A stretch of 64,000 bases of DNA, from NCBI RefSeq assembly GCF_040655735.1, contig NZ_JBFAKK010000001.1:124001-188000 (forward strand), read 5' to 3'. How positions within the stretch are numbered: the first letter of the stretch is position 1; every line of letters starts with the position of its first letter. Both the position numbers and the translations under genes were made by a program. The notes beneath the pieces are model-generated. The model was given only the letters and a program-made list of their open reading frames with translations. It had not been told where the DNA came from and did no database searches. This document shows positions 8,907-17,958 of this stretch, piece after piece. The stretch comes from Phytomonospora sp040655735. GTDB taxonomy: Bacteria > Actinomycetota > Actinomycetes > Mycobacteriales > Micromonosporaceae.

Positions 8907-9581
8907 ATGGGCATGAAGGGCTATGTCGCACCCGCGCCGGACGACCACGTTACCGAGGCACTGACTGCCACGAGGGCGCTCCTGCGGACCGGCGTCGGCG
9001 CCGTCCAGCGCATGTCGCGCCGACGGCTCCGGCTGGCCGGCCCGGCCGTCGGCGGCGCCCTCACCGAAGGCTTCTACGGCTTCCACGCCACCGGCGTCTC
9101 GACCGCCGGCATCGTCGCGAGCGGCCGGGAACTGCTCTCCTCGCTCGAACCCGAGATGCGGGCGCGGACCCTGTCGGACGTACCGTGCGAGGCCTGGCCG
9201 CGCTGGAGCCGGGCGAGCGCGCACCACCGCACCGGGCTCGCCGTCCCCGACATCGGCCCGGCCGCCAGGCGCTCGGCCCTGGAGCTGATCGACACCGCCA
9301 TGTCGCCCGCGGTCCTGGGCGAGACCTCCGAGATCGACCGCCTGTACCGACTGGCCACCTGGAGCCTCGACGACACCGGCCTCGACTACGGCCGGGTCAT
9401 GGTCGTCGGCGCCCCTTCCCCGTCGAGTCCCTGGGGCTGGCAGGTACGCGGGCGGCAGCTGACGGTGAGCTGCTTCGTCCACGGAGACCAGCTGATCCTC
9501 ATCCCCGTGTCCGCCCGTCTCGCCGCCTCGCACGAGGGCGGCCTCGCCACCACCGGGACGCTCAGCCGGCTCGCGGCCTGA
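8907..9581 (+). CDS. Short DUF3500-like protein
   Basis: 224 aa. Residues from about 85 on match the DUF3500 pattern: a PRWSRASAHHRTGL segment, then PAARRSALELIDTAMSP, and the beta-rich GWQVRGRQLTVSCFVHGDQLILIP. Family members I know are longer and continue after this last strand, whereas this one stops about 20 residues later, so it may be C-terminally shortened. The N-terminal 70 residues include an RRRLRLAGPAVGGALTEGF stretch and no clear signal peptide. The start at 8907 is the first ATG; an in-frame GTG lies 12 nt upstream. Function of the family is unknown. Confidence 0.6.
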   Translation: MGMKGYVAPAPDDHVTEALTATRALLRTGVGAVQRMSRRRLRLAGPAVGGALTEGFYGFHATGVSTAGIVASGRELLSSLEPEMRARTLSDVPCEAWPRWSRASAHHRTGLAVPDIGPAARRSALELIDTAMSPAVLGETSEIDRLYRLATWSLDDTGLDYGRVMVVGAPSPSSPWGWQVRGRQLTVSCFVHGDQLILIPVSARLAASHEGGLATTGTLSRLAA

Positions 9582-9707
9582 TCCGCATCAACCGGACGGT
9601 GGACGCGGGTCCACCGCCGGCGCCGTCTGCGGATCGACCGGCCGGTCGATGGAACCGCCGCACCGCGCCCAGAGGATGGGGGAAACCCCGATCCCCAGGA
9701 GCGCCAC

Positions 9708-10880
9708 ATGCCGCCGTCCACAAGCGACACCCTGCCCAGACCCATCGCCGACGCCGAACGCTCACTGGCGCCCGACCTCGGCCGGGGCCTGATGCTCGCG
9801 CTTGTTGCGCTGGCCAACTCGGTCATCTATCTCTACGACCGCCCCTACGGGCCCCGCCAGCACATCGTCGAGCACGACACGCTCGACCGCGTGGTCGCCT
9901 TCCTCAACACCGTGCTCGTCGAGATCCGCGGCTACCCCCTGTTCGCGGCCCTGTTCGCCTACGGCATCGTGCGCGCCCACATCCGCCACCGCTCACGCGG
10001 ACTCGACGACCTCGCCGCCCGCCGGCTCCTGCGCCGGCGCGGCCGCTGGCTCATCGTCTTCGGCGCAGCCCACGCCGTGCTCCTCTTCTCCGGCGACGTC
10101 CTCGGCCTTTACGGGCTCCTCGGCATGGTCCTGCTGGCGATGCTCAAGGTCGGCGACCGCGCCCTCCTGATCACCGGTGCCGCCTGGCTCGCCGTGTGCG
10201 GACTGGTGCAGGGACTCGTCTACAGCGACTCCGGACCCAACACCGAACGGACCTTCTTCTGGTCCTTCGCCGTCGACGACGTCCCCCTCGCCATAGCACT
10301 GCGCGCCGTCGAGTGGATCTTCACACCCCTCGGCCTCGCGGGCGTGTTCAGCGCGGCCCTCGCCGGCATGTGGGCAGCCCGCCGCGACATCCTCGGCGCC
10401 CCGCGGGAGCACCGCGGACTCCTGCGCCGGGTCGCGTTCACCGGCATCACGGTCTCGACCGCCGGCGGCGTGCCCATGGGCCTGATGGTGGCCGGCGTGT
10501 GGACCGAGACGGGCTTCCTCACCGACTACCTCGCCTCCGCGCTGCACGTCATCACCGGCGTCGCCGGCGGCCTGGGCTACGCCGCCCTCATCGGCCTCGC
10601 CGCCATCCGCCTCGGAACCCGGCGCGGACCCGTCGCCACCGCGCTCGCCGCGTGCGGGCAGCGCTCGCTCACCTGCTACCTGCTCCAGTCGGTCGCCTTC
10701 GCGGCCCTGTTCGCCCCCTACACACTCGGTCTCGGCGCACGACTCGGCTCGGCGGCGACGGCGGGCGTGGCCATCGCGGTGTGGCTCCTGACCGTCGCCA
10801 TCGCCGAGGCGATGCGCCGCACCGGCCATCGCGGTCCAGCCGAGACCCTGCTCCGCCGACTCAGCTACCCGAAGCCCTGA
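9708..10880 (+). CDS. DUF418-family polytopic membrane protein
   Basis: 390 aa with about eight to ten hydrophobic helices. DUF418 features are present: an N-terminal LGRGLMLALVALANS segment, GYPLFAALFAYGIV, the conserved cytoplasmic RRLLRRRGRWLIVFG loop, and a C-terminal acyltransferase-3-like part with CGQRSLTCYLLQSV. AGGAGCGCCAC precedes ATG 9708. It ends 13 bp before the histidine kinase gene and may be cotranscribed with the two-component pair. DUF418 proteins are thought to be membrane proteins of transport or acyl-transfer type; the role here is unknown. Confidence 0.85.
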   Translation: MPPSTSDTLPRPIADAERSLAPDLGRGLMLALVALANSVIYLYDRPYGPRQHIVEHDTLDRVVAFLNTVLVEIRGYPLFAALFAYGIVRAHIRHRSRGLDDLAARRLLRRRGRWLIVFGAAHAVLLFSGDVLGLYGLLGMVLLAMLKVGDRALLITGAAWLAVCGLVQGLVYSDSGPNTERTFFWSFAVDDVPLAIALRAVEWIFTPLGLAGVFSAALAGMWAARRDILGAPREHRGLLRRVAFTGITVSTAGGVPMGLMVAGVWTETGFLTDYLASALHVITGVAGGLGYAALIGLAAIRLGTRRGPVATALAACGQRSLTCYLLQSVAFAALFAPYTLGLGARLGSAATAGVAIAVWLLTVAIAEAMRRTGHRGPAETLLRRLSYPKP

Positions 10881-10893
10881 GAGACTTCCGACC

Positions 10894-12129
10894 GTGACGG
10901 TGACCGTTGAGCAGACCGGCCGGCGCGAGCACGCCTGGAACCGGGCCTGGGCCCTCATCGCCCTGGCCCTGCTCATCCCGACCGCGATCATCGGCCTGTT
11001 CCAGGCCGCCGGCCAGGCAGAACGCGGCACCGTCCTCGCGCTCGCGGCGGGCCTGGCGGCCTGGCACGGCTGGTGGATCCTGCGGCACCCGCAATGGTGG
11101 GAGCGGGCCGTGATGCCGATGCTCGCCTACTTCACCGGCGTGGTGGGCTTTCTGTGGATCCTGGTCGGCCACGACCCGATCTTCCTCATCGCCGTCCTCG
11201 GCTACTTCCCCATGGCATTCGTGGCCCTTCCCGGTGCCTGGTCGTACCCGGGCGTGGCCGCCCTCGCCCTGCTCACGGCCCACAGCGATCCCGCGAGCCT
11301 CCTTCGCGGCGAACTACCGGCCCAGGGCTGGACCACCGTCGCGGTCACCGCCCTGGCCGGTGGCGGCGTGGGCGCCATGATCCGCGCCGTCGAACGCGAG
11401 GCGATCCGCCGCCGCGAGGCCAACACCGCCCTCACCGCGGCCAACGCCGAGCTCGTCGCCCTCGCCGCCGAGAACGCCGAGCTCCAGGCCCGGCTCGTCG
11501 CGCAGGCCCGGCGTGCGGGCGTCGCCGCCGAGCGGGCCCGGATCGCCCGCGACATCCACGACACGGTGGCTCAGGGCCTCATCGGGATCGTCACCCAACT
11601 GGAGACCGCCGAGGCGCAGTCCGCCGCCGGCGACCCCGCGCGCCACCGGCTGGCGACGGCCCGGGACCTCGCCCGCGACAGCCTCGGCGAGGTGCGCCGC
11701 TGCGTCGAGGCCCTGCGGCCCGGCCCGCTCGACGGCGCCGACCTCACCGAGGCGATCGAGCGCGAAGTCGAGCTGTGGCGCCACCGGCACGACATCCCCG
11801 CGACCCTCACCGTCACCGGCACGCCCCGCCCGCTGCCGCCCGAGGTCGAGGAGGCGATCCTGCGCGCCTGCCAGGAAGCCCTGGCCAACGTCGCCCGCCA
11901 TGCCCGGGCCGGTCTCGCCGGCGTCACACTGTCGTACATGGAGGACATGGTGGTCGCCGACGTCCGGGATGACGGGGACGGCTTCGATCCCGGCGGCACC
12001 GGCGGCTTCGGACTCGTGGCAATGCGCCAGCGGGTCGACGCCCTCGGCGGGAACGTCCACGTCGAATCCGCCCTGGGCACGGGCACCGCCGTCAGCGTCG
12101 ACATCCCGCTGAAAGGCCCGGCCTCATGA
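10894..12129 (+). CDS. NarL-type sensor histidine kinase
   Basis: 411 aa. Five or so membrane helices fill residues 18-160 with almost no extracellular domain, followed by a coiled coil about 165-210 (AANAELVALAAENAELQARL). The HisKA_3 dimerisation box ERARIARDIHDTVAQG carries phospho-acceptor His222, and the C-terminal HATPase domain has the N box (CQEALANVARHA), DDGDGFDP and the G-rich GGFGLVAMRQR. Start is GTG 10894 with a second in-frame GTG 6 nt later. Its stop overlaps the response regulator start by 4 bp (ATGA). The very small sensor region suggests it reads a membrane signal, as envelope-stress kinases do; this is inference. Confidence 0.9.
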   Translation: MTVTVEQTGRREHAWNRAWALIALALLIPTAIIGLFQAAGQAERGTVLALAAGLAAWHGWWILRHPQWWERAVMPMLAYFTGVVGFLWILVGHDPIFLIAVLGYFPMAFVALPGAWSYPGVAALALLTAHSDPASLLRGELPAQGWTTVAVTALAGGGVGAMIRAVEREAIRRREANTALTAANAELVALAAENAELQARLVAQARRAGVAAERARIARDIHDTVAQGLIGIVTQLETAEAQSAAGDPARHRLATARDLARDSLGEVRRCVEALRPGPLDGADLTEAIEREVELWRHRHDIPATLTVTGTPRPLPPEVEEAILRACQEALANVARHARAGLAGVTLSYMEDMVVADVRDDGDGFDPGGTGGFGLVAMRQRVDALGGNVHVESALGTGTAVSVDIPLKGPAS

Positions 12130-12782
12130 CTCCGCTGCGACTGCTCATCGTCGACGACCATCCCGTGGTCCGCGACGGCCTGCGCGGAATGCTCGCCACC
12201 CAGCCCGACTTCGACGTGATCGGCGAAGCCGGCTCGGGACGTGAGGCGCTCACCCTGCTGGCCGGCACGCGGGCCGACGTCGTCCTCACCGACCTGCGGA
12301 TGCCCGAACCGTCCGGCGCCGCCTTCATCCGCGAACTCGCCGAGCACCATTCCCACCTGCGGATCCTCGTGCTGACCACCTACGACAGCGACGACGACGT
12401 GCTCCCCGCCATCGAGGCCGGAGCCGTCGGGTACCTGCTGAAGGACACCCCGCGCGAAGCCCTCTTCACGGCCGTCCGAGCCGCCGCGCGAGGGGAGAGC
12501 ACCCTGTCACCGGCGGTCGCGACGAGGCTCCTGCACCGGCTGCGGACCCCGGCGGCGCCCTCCGTCCTCAGCGCCCGCGAGCTGGAGGTGCTGCGCCTGG
12601 TCGCCGGGGGCGGCTCGAACAAGGCCACCGCCGCGGCGCTGTTCATCAGCGAGGCGACCGTCAAGACCCACCTGCTGCACATCTACGCCAAACTCGGCGT
12701 CGGCGACCGGGCCGCGGCGGTATCGGCCGGCTACGCGCGCGGCCTGCTCACGATCCCGCCGGAGGCGCCTCAGGGCCCGTAA
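12126..12782 (+). CDS. NarL/FixJ-type response regulator
   Basis: 218 aa. Receiver domain 1-120 with acidic pair D10/D11, phospho-acceptor Asp56 in VVLTDLRMP, and the conserved K of LLKDTP. LuxR-type HTH at about 148-205 (LSARELEVLRLVAGGGSNKATAAALFISEATVKTHLLHIYAKLGV). It overlaps the upstream kinase by 4 bp, so the pair is coupled. Its 3' end overlaps the converging propeller gene by 13 bp (12770-12782), with no room for a terminator between them. Targets are unknown; the upstream DUF418 gene is a candidate. Confidence 0.92.
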   Translation: MTPLRLLIVDDHPVVRDGLRGMLATQPDFDVIGEAGSGREALTLLAGTRADVVLTDLRMPEPSGAAFIRELAEHHSHLRILVLTTYDSDDDVLPAIEAGAVGYLLKDTPREALFTAVRAAARGESTLSPAVATRLLHRLRTPAAPSVLSARELEVLRLVAGGGSNKATAAALFISEATVKTHLLHIYAKLGVGDRAAAVSAGYARGLLTIPPEAPQGP

Positions 12783-13876
12783 TAGGTCAAGATGATCCCG
12801 CCGGGCAGATCCGCGCGGGCGACGGGCTCGGTGCCCTGGCCGTCGACGGTGCAGCGGACCAGCTCGTCACCGCCTAGCTCGACGACCACCGCCTCGGGAG
12901 CGACCCAGGTGACCGGATCGTCGTCGGCGCCGCAGCCCGCGCGCACGACCCAGGGCCGCGCCTGCGGAACATCGTCGACGCCGAGGAAGCCGCTGCCGCC
13001 CAGCGCGAGCCAGCGGCCGTCGGGCGACATCGGCCCGAACCCCCGCTCGTAGCTCCAGCAGGCGAGGCTCCCGGTCACATCGGGATCGGCGATCGGACTG
13101 CGCAGCGTCTGGCAGTCCTCGCCGGCCTCCCCGTCGGTGCCCACGCGCGTGGTCAGCAAAAGGTTCTCGGCGGTCACACCGAGCACCCTCCCCGGCTCGT
13201 CGACCCACGGCGACGAAGGCGTGCCCTCGGCGAACGGACTCCAGTTCGTCCAGACGTTGTGACCGGAGTCCGTGGCGGTCACGATCACGTCCTCGCCCGC
13301 CCAGACCAGCGGGCGCTCGCCGTCCTCGGTGACCTCGCGCGGGGTCTCCCACTCGATGCCGGCGGGGGTGAGCGTCACGACCTCGATGGTCTTCTGGTCC
13401 GGGGCGAGCCAGGCGATGTGCGACCCGTCGCGGGAGATCGCGTACTCCATCACCTCGCCCTCGGCGACGACGACGCTGGCGCCTCCGCTGTAGAGGACGC
13501 GGGAGTCGTTGTCGCCGTTGAGGAACCAGCCGGCCGGGATCTTCGCTCCCCGGCTCCAGTACCCGCCGGTGTCCGGCATCGGGTAGACGCGGCCGTCGGC
13601 GGTGTGGAGCGCGTCGCCGCCGAGCACGTCGGCGCCCAGGGAGGCGAAAGTGCCGGGTTCGGGAGGGGGAGCCTCGGCCACGGGCGCGGGGGAGGCCGTC
13701 TGGTGCAGGCCGACGTAGGTCACCGGCGCCAGCACGGCGAGCGCGGCGATGACCGGTACGACGGTCATGCGGAAGGCGCGGCGACGGCGGTCGGCGCCGC
13801 GGATGGCGGTGTCGGCGTCGAGGTAGAAGTGCGCCTCGGAGGCGGTGTCGGCGAGATCGTCTCGCAGTTCTCTCAC
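12770..13876 (-). CDS. Membrane-anchored beta-propeller-like protein coupled to sigma factor
   Basis: 368 aa. A short cytoplasmic N-terminus (residues 1-36, ending RRRRAF), one membrane helix at 37-57, then an extracellular Pro-rich linker and a region of repeating beta strands with SRDGSHIAWLAPDQ and SPDGRWLALGG motifs, as in TolB/WD40-like propellers. The GTG start at 13876 overlaps the sigma factor TGA (GTGA), so translation is coupled. This position is typical of an anti-sigma factor, but the N-terminus lacks the HxxxCxxC zinc motif of common anti-sigma proteins. It could be a sigma regulator of another type or just a target. Confidence 0.72.
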   Translation of the reverse strand: MRELRDDLADTASEAHFYLDADTAIRGADRRRRAFRMTVVPVIAALAVLAPVTYVGLHQTASPAPVAEAPPPEPGTFASLGADVLGGDALHTADGRVYPMPDTGGYWSRGAKIPAGWFLNGDNDSRVLYSGGASVVVAEGEVMEYAISRDGSHIAWLAPDQKTIEVVTLTPAGIEWETPREVTEDGERPLVWAGEDVIVTATDSGHNVWTNWSPFAEGTPSSPWVDEPGRVLGVTAENLLLTTRVGTDGEAGEDCQTLRSPIADPDVTGSLACWSYERGFGPMSPDGRWLALGGSGFLGVDDVPQARPWVVRAGCGADDDPVTWVAPEAVVVELGGDELVRCTVDGQGTEPVARADLPGGIILTYYGP

Positions 13877-14379
13877 AGCACCGGCTCCATCAGGTGGTCT
13901 GGGGTGGGCAGGGTTCTCCGCAGGCGTGCCAGGCCGTTCGAGGTGTGCCGCTTGACCGTTCCGGGGGTCACGCCGAGGGTAACCGCGATGTCCTTCTCGG
14001 ACATGTCCTCGAAGTAGCGCAGGACGATGACGGCGCGCTGCTTCGGTGGCAGACCGGCCAGCGCCGCGCGTACGGCGAGGCGGTCGGTGACCGGCCCGGC
14101 GGTGTCCTCGACCGTCGCGGTGGGCGGCGGGGAGGCGACCGGGTATTCGTGGCGGCCGCGCCGTCGCCACCAGGACACGTGGTGGTTGACCATGATCTTG
14201 CGGACGTAGCCTTCGGGGTTGCCGTCCTTGATCCGGTGCCAATGCCGGGCGGCCTTGGTCAGCGCCTCCTGGGCGAGATCCTGCGCACCGGCGTGTTCGC
14301 CGCACAGCAGGAAGGCGGTACGCGAGAGGGCCGCTCCACGGGCGGCGACGAACTCGCGGAAGCCTTCGTACCGGTCCAT
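13873..14379 (-). CDS. SigE-family ECF RNA polymerase sigma factor
   Basis: 168 aa. Region 2 runs about 10-75 (RTAFLLCGEHAGAQDLAQEALTKA then HRIKDGNPEGYVRKIMVNHHVSWWRRR), region 4 about 105-160 (LAGLPPKQRAVIVLRYFEDMSEKDIAVTLGVTPGTVKRH). This spacing, with no extra C-terminal domain, matches the actinobacterial SigE-family ECF group. The start at 14379 has a GGAGGAGGT ribosome-binding site 6 nt upstream. It is cotranscribed with and overlaps the membrane propeller protein, which is the likely sensor partner. The regulon is not visible. Confidence 0.92.
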   Translation of the reverse strand: MDRYEGFREFVAARGAALSRTAFLLCGEHAGAQDLAQEALTKAARHWHRIKDGNPEGYVRKIMVNHHVSWWRRRGRHEYPVASPPPTATVEDTAGPVTDRLAVRAALAGLPPKQRAVIVLRYFEDMSEKDIAVTLGVTPGTVKRHTSNGLARLRRTLPTPDHLMEPVL

Positions 14380-14463
14380 CGGCGCACCTCCTCCACCTCT
14401 AAACCCGCCAGAGGCGTGTGAGGTTGACCGAATCGCCGGAAAAATCGCTGCGTCGTAGCGGCG

Positions 14464-15477
14464 TCACCCCGCGTCGACGAGCGGGGCGACGGTGTCGACG
14501 CGGTTGGTCCAGACCAGACCGGTGAAGCCCTCGGGGACGCGGTCGAGGTCGGCGGCGGTGTCGAAGCCCTCGGAGAAGCCACCGGAGCCCGCGACGAGCG
14601 CGATCGTGGTGCCCACCGAGCCCATCCGCTCGGCGAAACGCTCGGTCCAGCCCCACAGCCAGGGGGCATGGCCTTCGGGGATGTGCAGCTGGGTGTTGGC
14701 GCAGGTGTCGGGGACCACGCCGGTCCAGCTCATGGCCTCGTAGGCGAGCAGGCAGTCGGTGATGGTCTCCTTCGACATGACGCGCAGGTCGGGAAGCAGG
14801 CCGCGGATCGCCGCGATGGGGGCGTCGCCGCCGTAGACGGCGAGTTCGGCGCGGCGATCGGCGGCGAGCGTCGCGAGGTGGGCGGCGAGCGCCTGCCCTT
14901 CGGCCGCGTCGTCGCTCTTGATGTTGACCAGCAGGGACCTGCCGGGGAAGGTGTCGAGGACCTCCGTGAGCGTGGGCATGAGGCCGATTCCCTTGCCGCG
15001 GAAGGGGAAGGTGGCTCCGCCGTCGGCGGTGTAGCCGTGGCCGACGTCGAGGAGCCGCAGCTCGTCCATGGTGTGGTCGCGGGTGGTGCCGGTGCCGTCG
15101 GTCCGGCAGTCGAGTTCCCAGTCGTGGAAGACGGCGAACTGGCCGTCGGCGGTCCAGTGCACGTCGAACTCGACCTGGTCGGCGCCGGCGTCGAAGGCGG
15201 CGCGGATCCCGGCGACGGTGTTCTCCAGGTAACCGTGCACGGGCGGGTCGATCAGCTGCGCCGTGCAGTCCTGCGGGCCGACCGCCGACTCGTCGAAGGT
15301 CTGCGCCATCCCTCGATGGGCGAGTACGCCGGGGTCCTCGGTGGGCTCGCCGGCGAACAGGTTGGTGTTGTTGGCGAACATGAAGGCGGCCAGGACGACG
15401 ACGATCAGCGCGGGGACGCGGTAGCGCCTCTTCCTCCAGCGCGGGCGGTGTCCGGCGGTCGCTGCGGGCTGCGGCAT
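14464..15477 (-). CDS. Glycerophosphodiester phosphodiesterase-family exported protein
   Basis: 337 aa. A basic N-terminus (RPRWRKRRYR) and a helix at about 21-37 anchor or export the protein. The GDPD TIM-barrel motifs follow: LAHRGMAQ (catalytic His), ENTVAGIRAAFDAGADQVEFDVHWTADG split by the metal ligands, VFHDWELD (second catalytic His), and LPTLTEVLD-like LMPTLTEVLDTFPG. The family hydrolyses glycerophosphodiesters to glycerol 3-phosphate and an alcohol; outside the cell this would scavenge phosphate and glycerol or process teichoic acid fragments. No Shine-Dalgarno; a CAGACT box lies 6 nt before the ATG. Confidence 0.88.
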   Translation of the reverse strand: MPQPAATAGHRPRWRKRRYRVPALIVVVLAAFMFANNTNLFAGEPTEDPGVLAHRGMAQTFDESAVGPQDCTAQLIDPPVHGYLENTVAGIRAAFDAGADQVEFDVHWTADGQFAVFHDWELDCRTDGTGTTRDHTMDELRLLDVGHGYTADGGATFPFRGKGIGLMPTLTEVLDTFPGRSLLVNIKSDDAAEGQALAAHLATLAADRRAELAVYGGDAPIAAIRGLLPDLRVMSKETITDCLLAYEAMSWTGVVPDTCANTQLHIPEGHAPWLWGWTERFAERMGSVGTTIALVAGSGGFSEGFDTAADLDRVPEGFTGLVWTNRVDTVAPLVDAG

Positions 15478-15537
15478 CGGGGCAGTCTGCCACGCCGACC
15501 GGGAGTCGCGATCATCCGTCCGTTGTGGCCCTGGTGC

Positions 15538-16512
15538 TCAGTCCGCGATGCTCCAGTAGTCTCGCGGCGGCATCCGCAGCCACAGGTCCGGCGCGACGAG
15601 CGCGCGGTCGTCGACGGGCCTGAGCCCGGCGTACGCGCAGGAGTACGCCAGGGCCTCCCCGGAGTAGAGGAAGGTCCGCAGGATCTCCTCGGCGGAGTCC
15701 TCGGCGTCCGACCAGCCTCCGCCGGGGTGGCCGTCCCATTCCACGACGGCACCGTTGTGGAATGAGCTGCCCTGGTTCCCGCTCTTGGGATTGGCGTAGA
15801 GGGAGTAGCAGACGGTGCCGGCCGACAGCAGCCGTGAGACGACCGGCATCGAGGCGCCGTAGGCCCAGCTCTGGCCCACCACGCAGCCGCCCGGTACGTC
15901 GGTGGCACCGACGACGAGCAGGGCGTCCTCGCCGTCGGAGGACCAGGCCTCCTCGACCATCCGCTCGGGATCGGCGGGCTCGAAGACCGTCGCGCCGAGT
16001 CGGCGCACCGCCTCGGCGGCGTCGATCCCCTTGACGCAGGCGACGCTGTATCCGTCGTAGTCGATGTCGTCGAAGGCCGCGATGACGATCCGCGAGGCGG
16101 CGGCCTCGTCGGCCTCCTGCGGTGACAGCCCCGGCGTCCCGGACGGCGGTGCGAACAGGCCGGGCGTGTCCCCGGCCAGGTTGAGGCGACCGGGGGACCA
16201 GCCCGCCATCATCGGGCGCCACGGGTCGGCGCCCGCCTCGGCGAGGAAGCGCGCGTTATCGGCCTTTCGCGCCTGCACGGCGATCCAGAGTGCCGTGCGG
16301 CCGTCGTACACCGCGTCGATGTCGGCGACGCGGGGAGCCAGCTCGGCGAGGACCTCGGGCGTCCCCCACTCGGCGGCCTGGTGCAACGGGCGGCCCCGGC
16401 CCGCGACGAGGACGTCGGGGTCCGCGCCCGCGGACAGGAGGGACCGCACCAGGGCGGGTTCGGACCAGCCCGTGCCAGCGATCGACGACCAGCCGTGTTC
16501 CTCGGAGTCCAT
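15538..16512 (-). CDS. Ankyrin-repeat protein with DUF6461-like C-terminus
   Basis: 324 aa, no signal peptide. Residues about 15-105 contain two or three ankyrin repeats (GRPLHQAAEWGTPEVLAEL and DGRTALWIAVQARKADNARFL). From about residue 150 a second domain begins with YSVACVKGIDAAEAVRRLGA and ends in DLWLRMPPRDYW; this resembles the DUF6461 family of actinomycetes, whose role is unknown. The start at 16512 has GAGGAG 6 nt upstream. It diverges from the double P-loop gene. Protein-binding through the ankyrin part is the only function I can suggest. Confidence 0.72.
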   Translation of the reverse strand: MDSEEHGWSSIAGTGWSEPALVRSLLSAGADPDVLVAGRGRPLHQAAEWGTPEVLAELAPRVADIDAVYDGRTALWIAVQARKADNARFLAEAGADPWRPMMAGWSPGRLNLAGDTPGLFAPPSGTPGLSPQEADEAAASRIVIAAFDDIDYDGYSVACVKGIDAAEAVRRLGATVFEPADPERMVEEAWSSDGEDALLVVGATDVPGGCVVGQSWAYGASMPVVSRLLSAGTVCYSLYANPKSGNQGSSFHNGAVVEWDGHPGGGWSDAEDSAEEILRTFLYSGEALAYSCAYAGLRPVDDRALVAPDLWLRMPPRDYWSIAD

Positions 16513-16636
16513 GCCACTCCTCTGTCCGGCGTGAGACGCACAGCGTAGGGGAGCGGTGGGACATCGCCTCTGTCCACTGTGCACCGCAGCGTCCAATTCC
16601 TTCGACTCCGCCGGCGAAGGGGACCACAATCCGGGC

Positions 16637-17764
16637 ATGACAGTTCCCCTTCCCGTCCTGTGGCTCACCGGGCCCGCGGGCGTCGGCAAGACCACGGCCG
16701 CCTGGCGGATCCACACCGAACTGGGGCGAGAGGGGGTCCCCGCCGCCTTCGTCGACATCGATCAGCTCGGTATGTGCTATCCCGCGAGGGACGAAGATCC
16801 CGACCGGCACCTTCTCAAGGCCGCCAACCTCGCCGCCGTTCTCCGCGGCCACCGCGCGGCGGGCGCGCGCTGCGTCGTCGTGTCGGGGGTCGTCGACTCG
16901 GCCGAGGGCGTCGACGAAGGCCTCCTGCCCGGTGCCGCCTTGACGATGTACCGGCTCCGGGCCGGCACCGAGGCTCTCGTCGAGCGGTTCACCGGCCGCG
17001 AGGGTGCCGCCGAGGAGGTCGTGGCGCAGGTGCTGCGCGAGGCCGCCGCACTCGACGCCTCGGGCATCGGGTACCACGTCCTCGACACCACCGGGCTGTC
17101 CGCCGACGAGGTCGTCCGCCGGGTCCGCGACGACATCGGCGACTGGCCGGGCGAACTCGGCGCGGCCGGGCCCGTGCCGCCGGCGCCCACTGCCGGCGCA
17201 GACGGGCCGATCCTGTGGGTGAGCGGCGTGACGGGCGTCGGGAAGTCGACCGTCGGCTTCGGCCTCTATCTCAAGGCGCTGGCGTGTGGGCCGGCGGCCT
17301 ATGTGGACGTCGACCAGCTCGGCCTGTCCGGCACCGTCGCCGACGACGAGGACGCGCACCGGCTGAAGGCCGCCAACCTCGCCGCGGTGTGGCGCAACCA
17401 TCGCGCGGCCGGCGCGCGATCCCTCACCGTCGTCGGGCAGATGGGCGACGAGAGCACCCGCGGGGTCTACCGGGAAGCCTTGCCGGAGGCCGATCTCACC
17501 GTCTGCCGCCTGCACGCCGACCGCACCCGCCTCACCGAACGGATCCTCGCGCGCGGCCGCGGCGAAGGCTGGCCGCAGCCGGGCGATCCCCTGGTCGGCA
17601 GGGAACCCGCTTACCTGCGCGAACTCGCGTCACGGGCCTCGGCCGAGGCCGAGGCGCTGGAACGCGCCGGCTTCGGCGACCTGAGCGCCGACACCTCCGG
17701 GCGCACCGCCGCCGAGGTCGCCGAGATCGTCGCGTCGGAGGCGGGCTGGCCGAGGTCCGAGTGA
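16637..17764 (+). CDS. Tandem double P-loop kinase-like protein
   Basis: 375 aa made of two copies of one P-loop NTPase domain. Copy 1 has Walker A GPAGVGKTT at 12-20 and copy 2 has GVTGVGKST at 197-205; both keep the Lys and Ser/Thr. After each, the same landmarks repeat: AAFVDIDQLG / AAYVDVDQLG, LKAANLAAVLRGHRAAGAR / LKAANLAAVWRNHRAAGAR, and TMYRLRAGTEAL / TVCRLHADRTRL. This resembles small-molecule kinases of the AAA_33/adenylylsulfate-kinase type. Substrate unknown. There is no Shine-Dalgarno; CACAAT (16625-16630) lies 6 nt before the ATG. It stands opposite the ankyrin gene. Confidence 0.78.
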   Translation: MTVPLPVLWLTGPAGVGKTTAAWRIHTELGREGVPAAFVDIDQLGMCYPARDEDPDRHLLKAANLAAVLRGHRAAGARCVVVSGVVDSAEGVDEGLLPGAALTMYRLRAGTEALVERFTGREGAAEEVVAQVLREAAALDASGIGYHVLDTTGLSADEVVRRVRDDIGDWPGELGAAGPVPPAPTAGADGPILWVSGVTGVGKSTVGFGLYLKALACGPAAYVDVDQLGLSGTVADDEDAHRLKAANLAAVWRNHRAAGARSLTVVGQMGDESTRGVYREALPEADLTVCRLHADRTRLTERILARGRGEGWPQPGDPLVGREPAYLRELASRASAEAEALERAGFGDLSADTSGRTAAEVAEIVASEAGWPRSE

Positions 17765-17958
17765 GCCCGGGCCCGCGCGGCCGGCTGGTGCCGCCAGTCG
17801 ACGGCGTAGGACGGATCGCGGCCGTCGGCGACCCGGGCGTGGCGCGGCAGTTTGCGGATCACCGCCGTTGCCGATGTACGGAGGCGAGGGTTTCCTGGTC
17901 GTCCACCCGCTGTGCGGTCATGATCCGAGCTTCGCACTGGGGCCGTACCCTGCTCGGC

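Noticed and set aside
17765..17958. Possible integrase-like reading on the minus strand (RDPSYAVDWRHQ)
   Set aside because: Short isolated stretch without start, catalytic residues or flanking att-like repeats.
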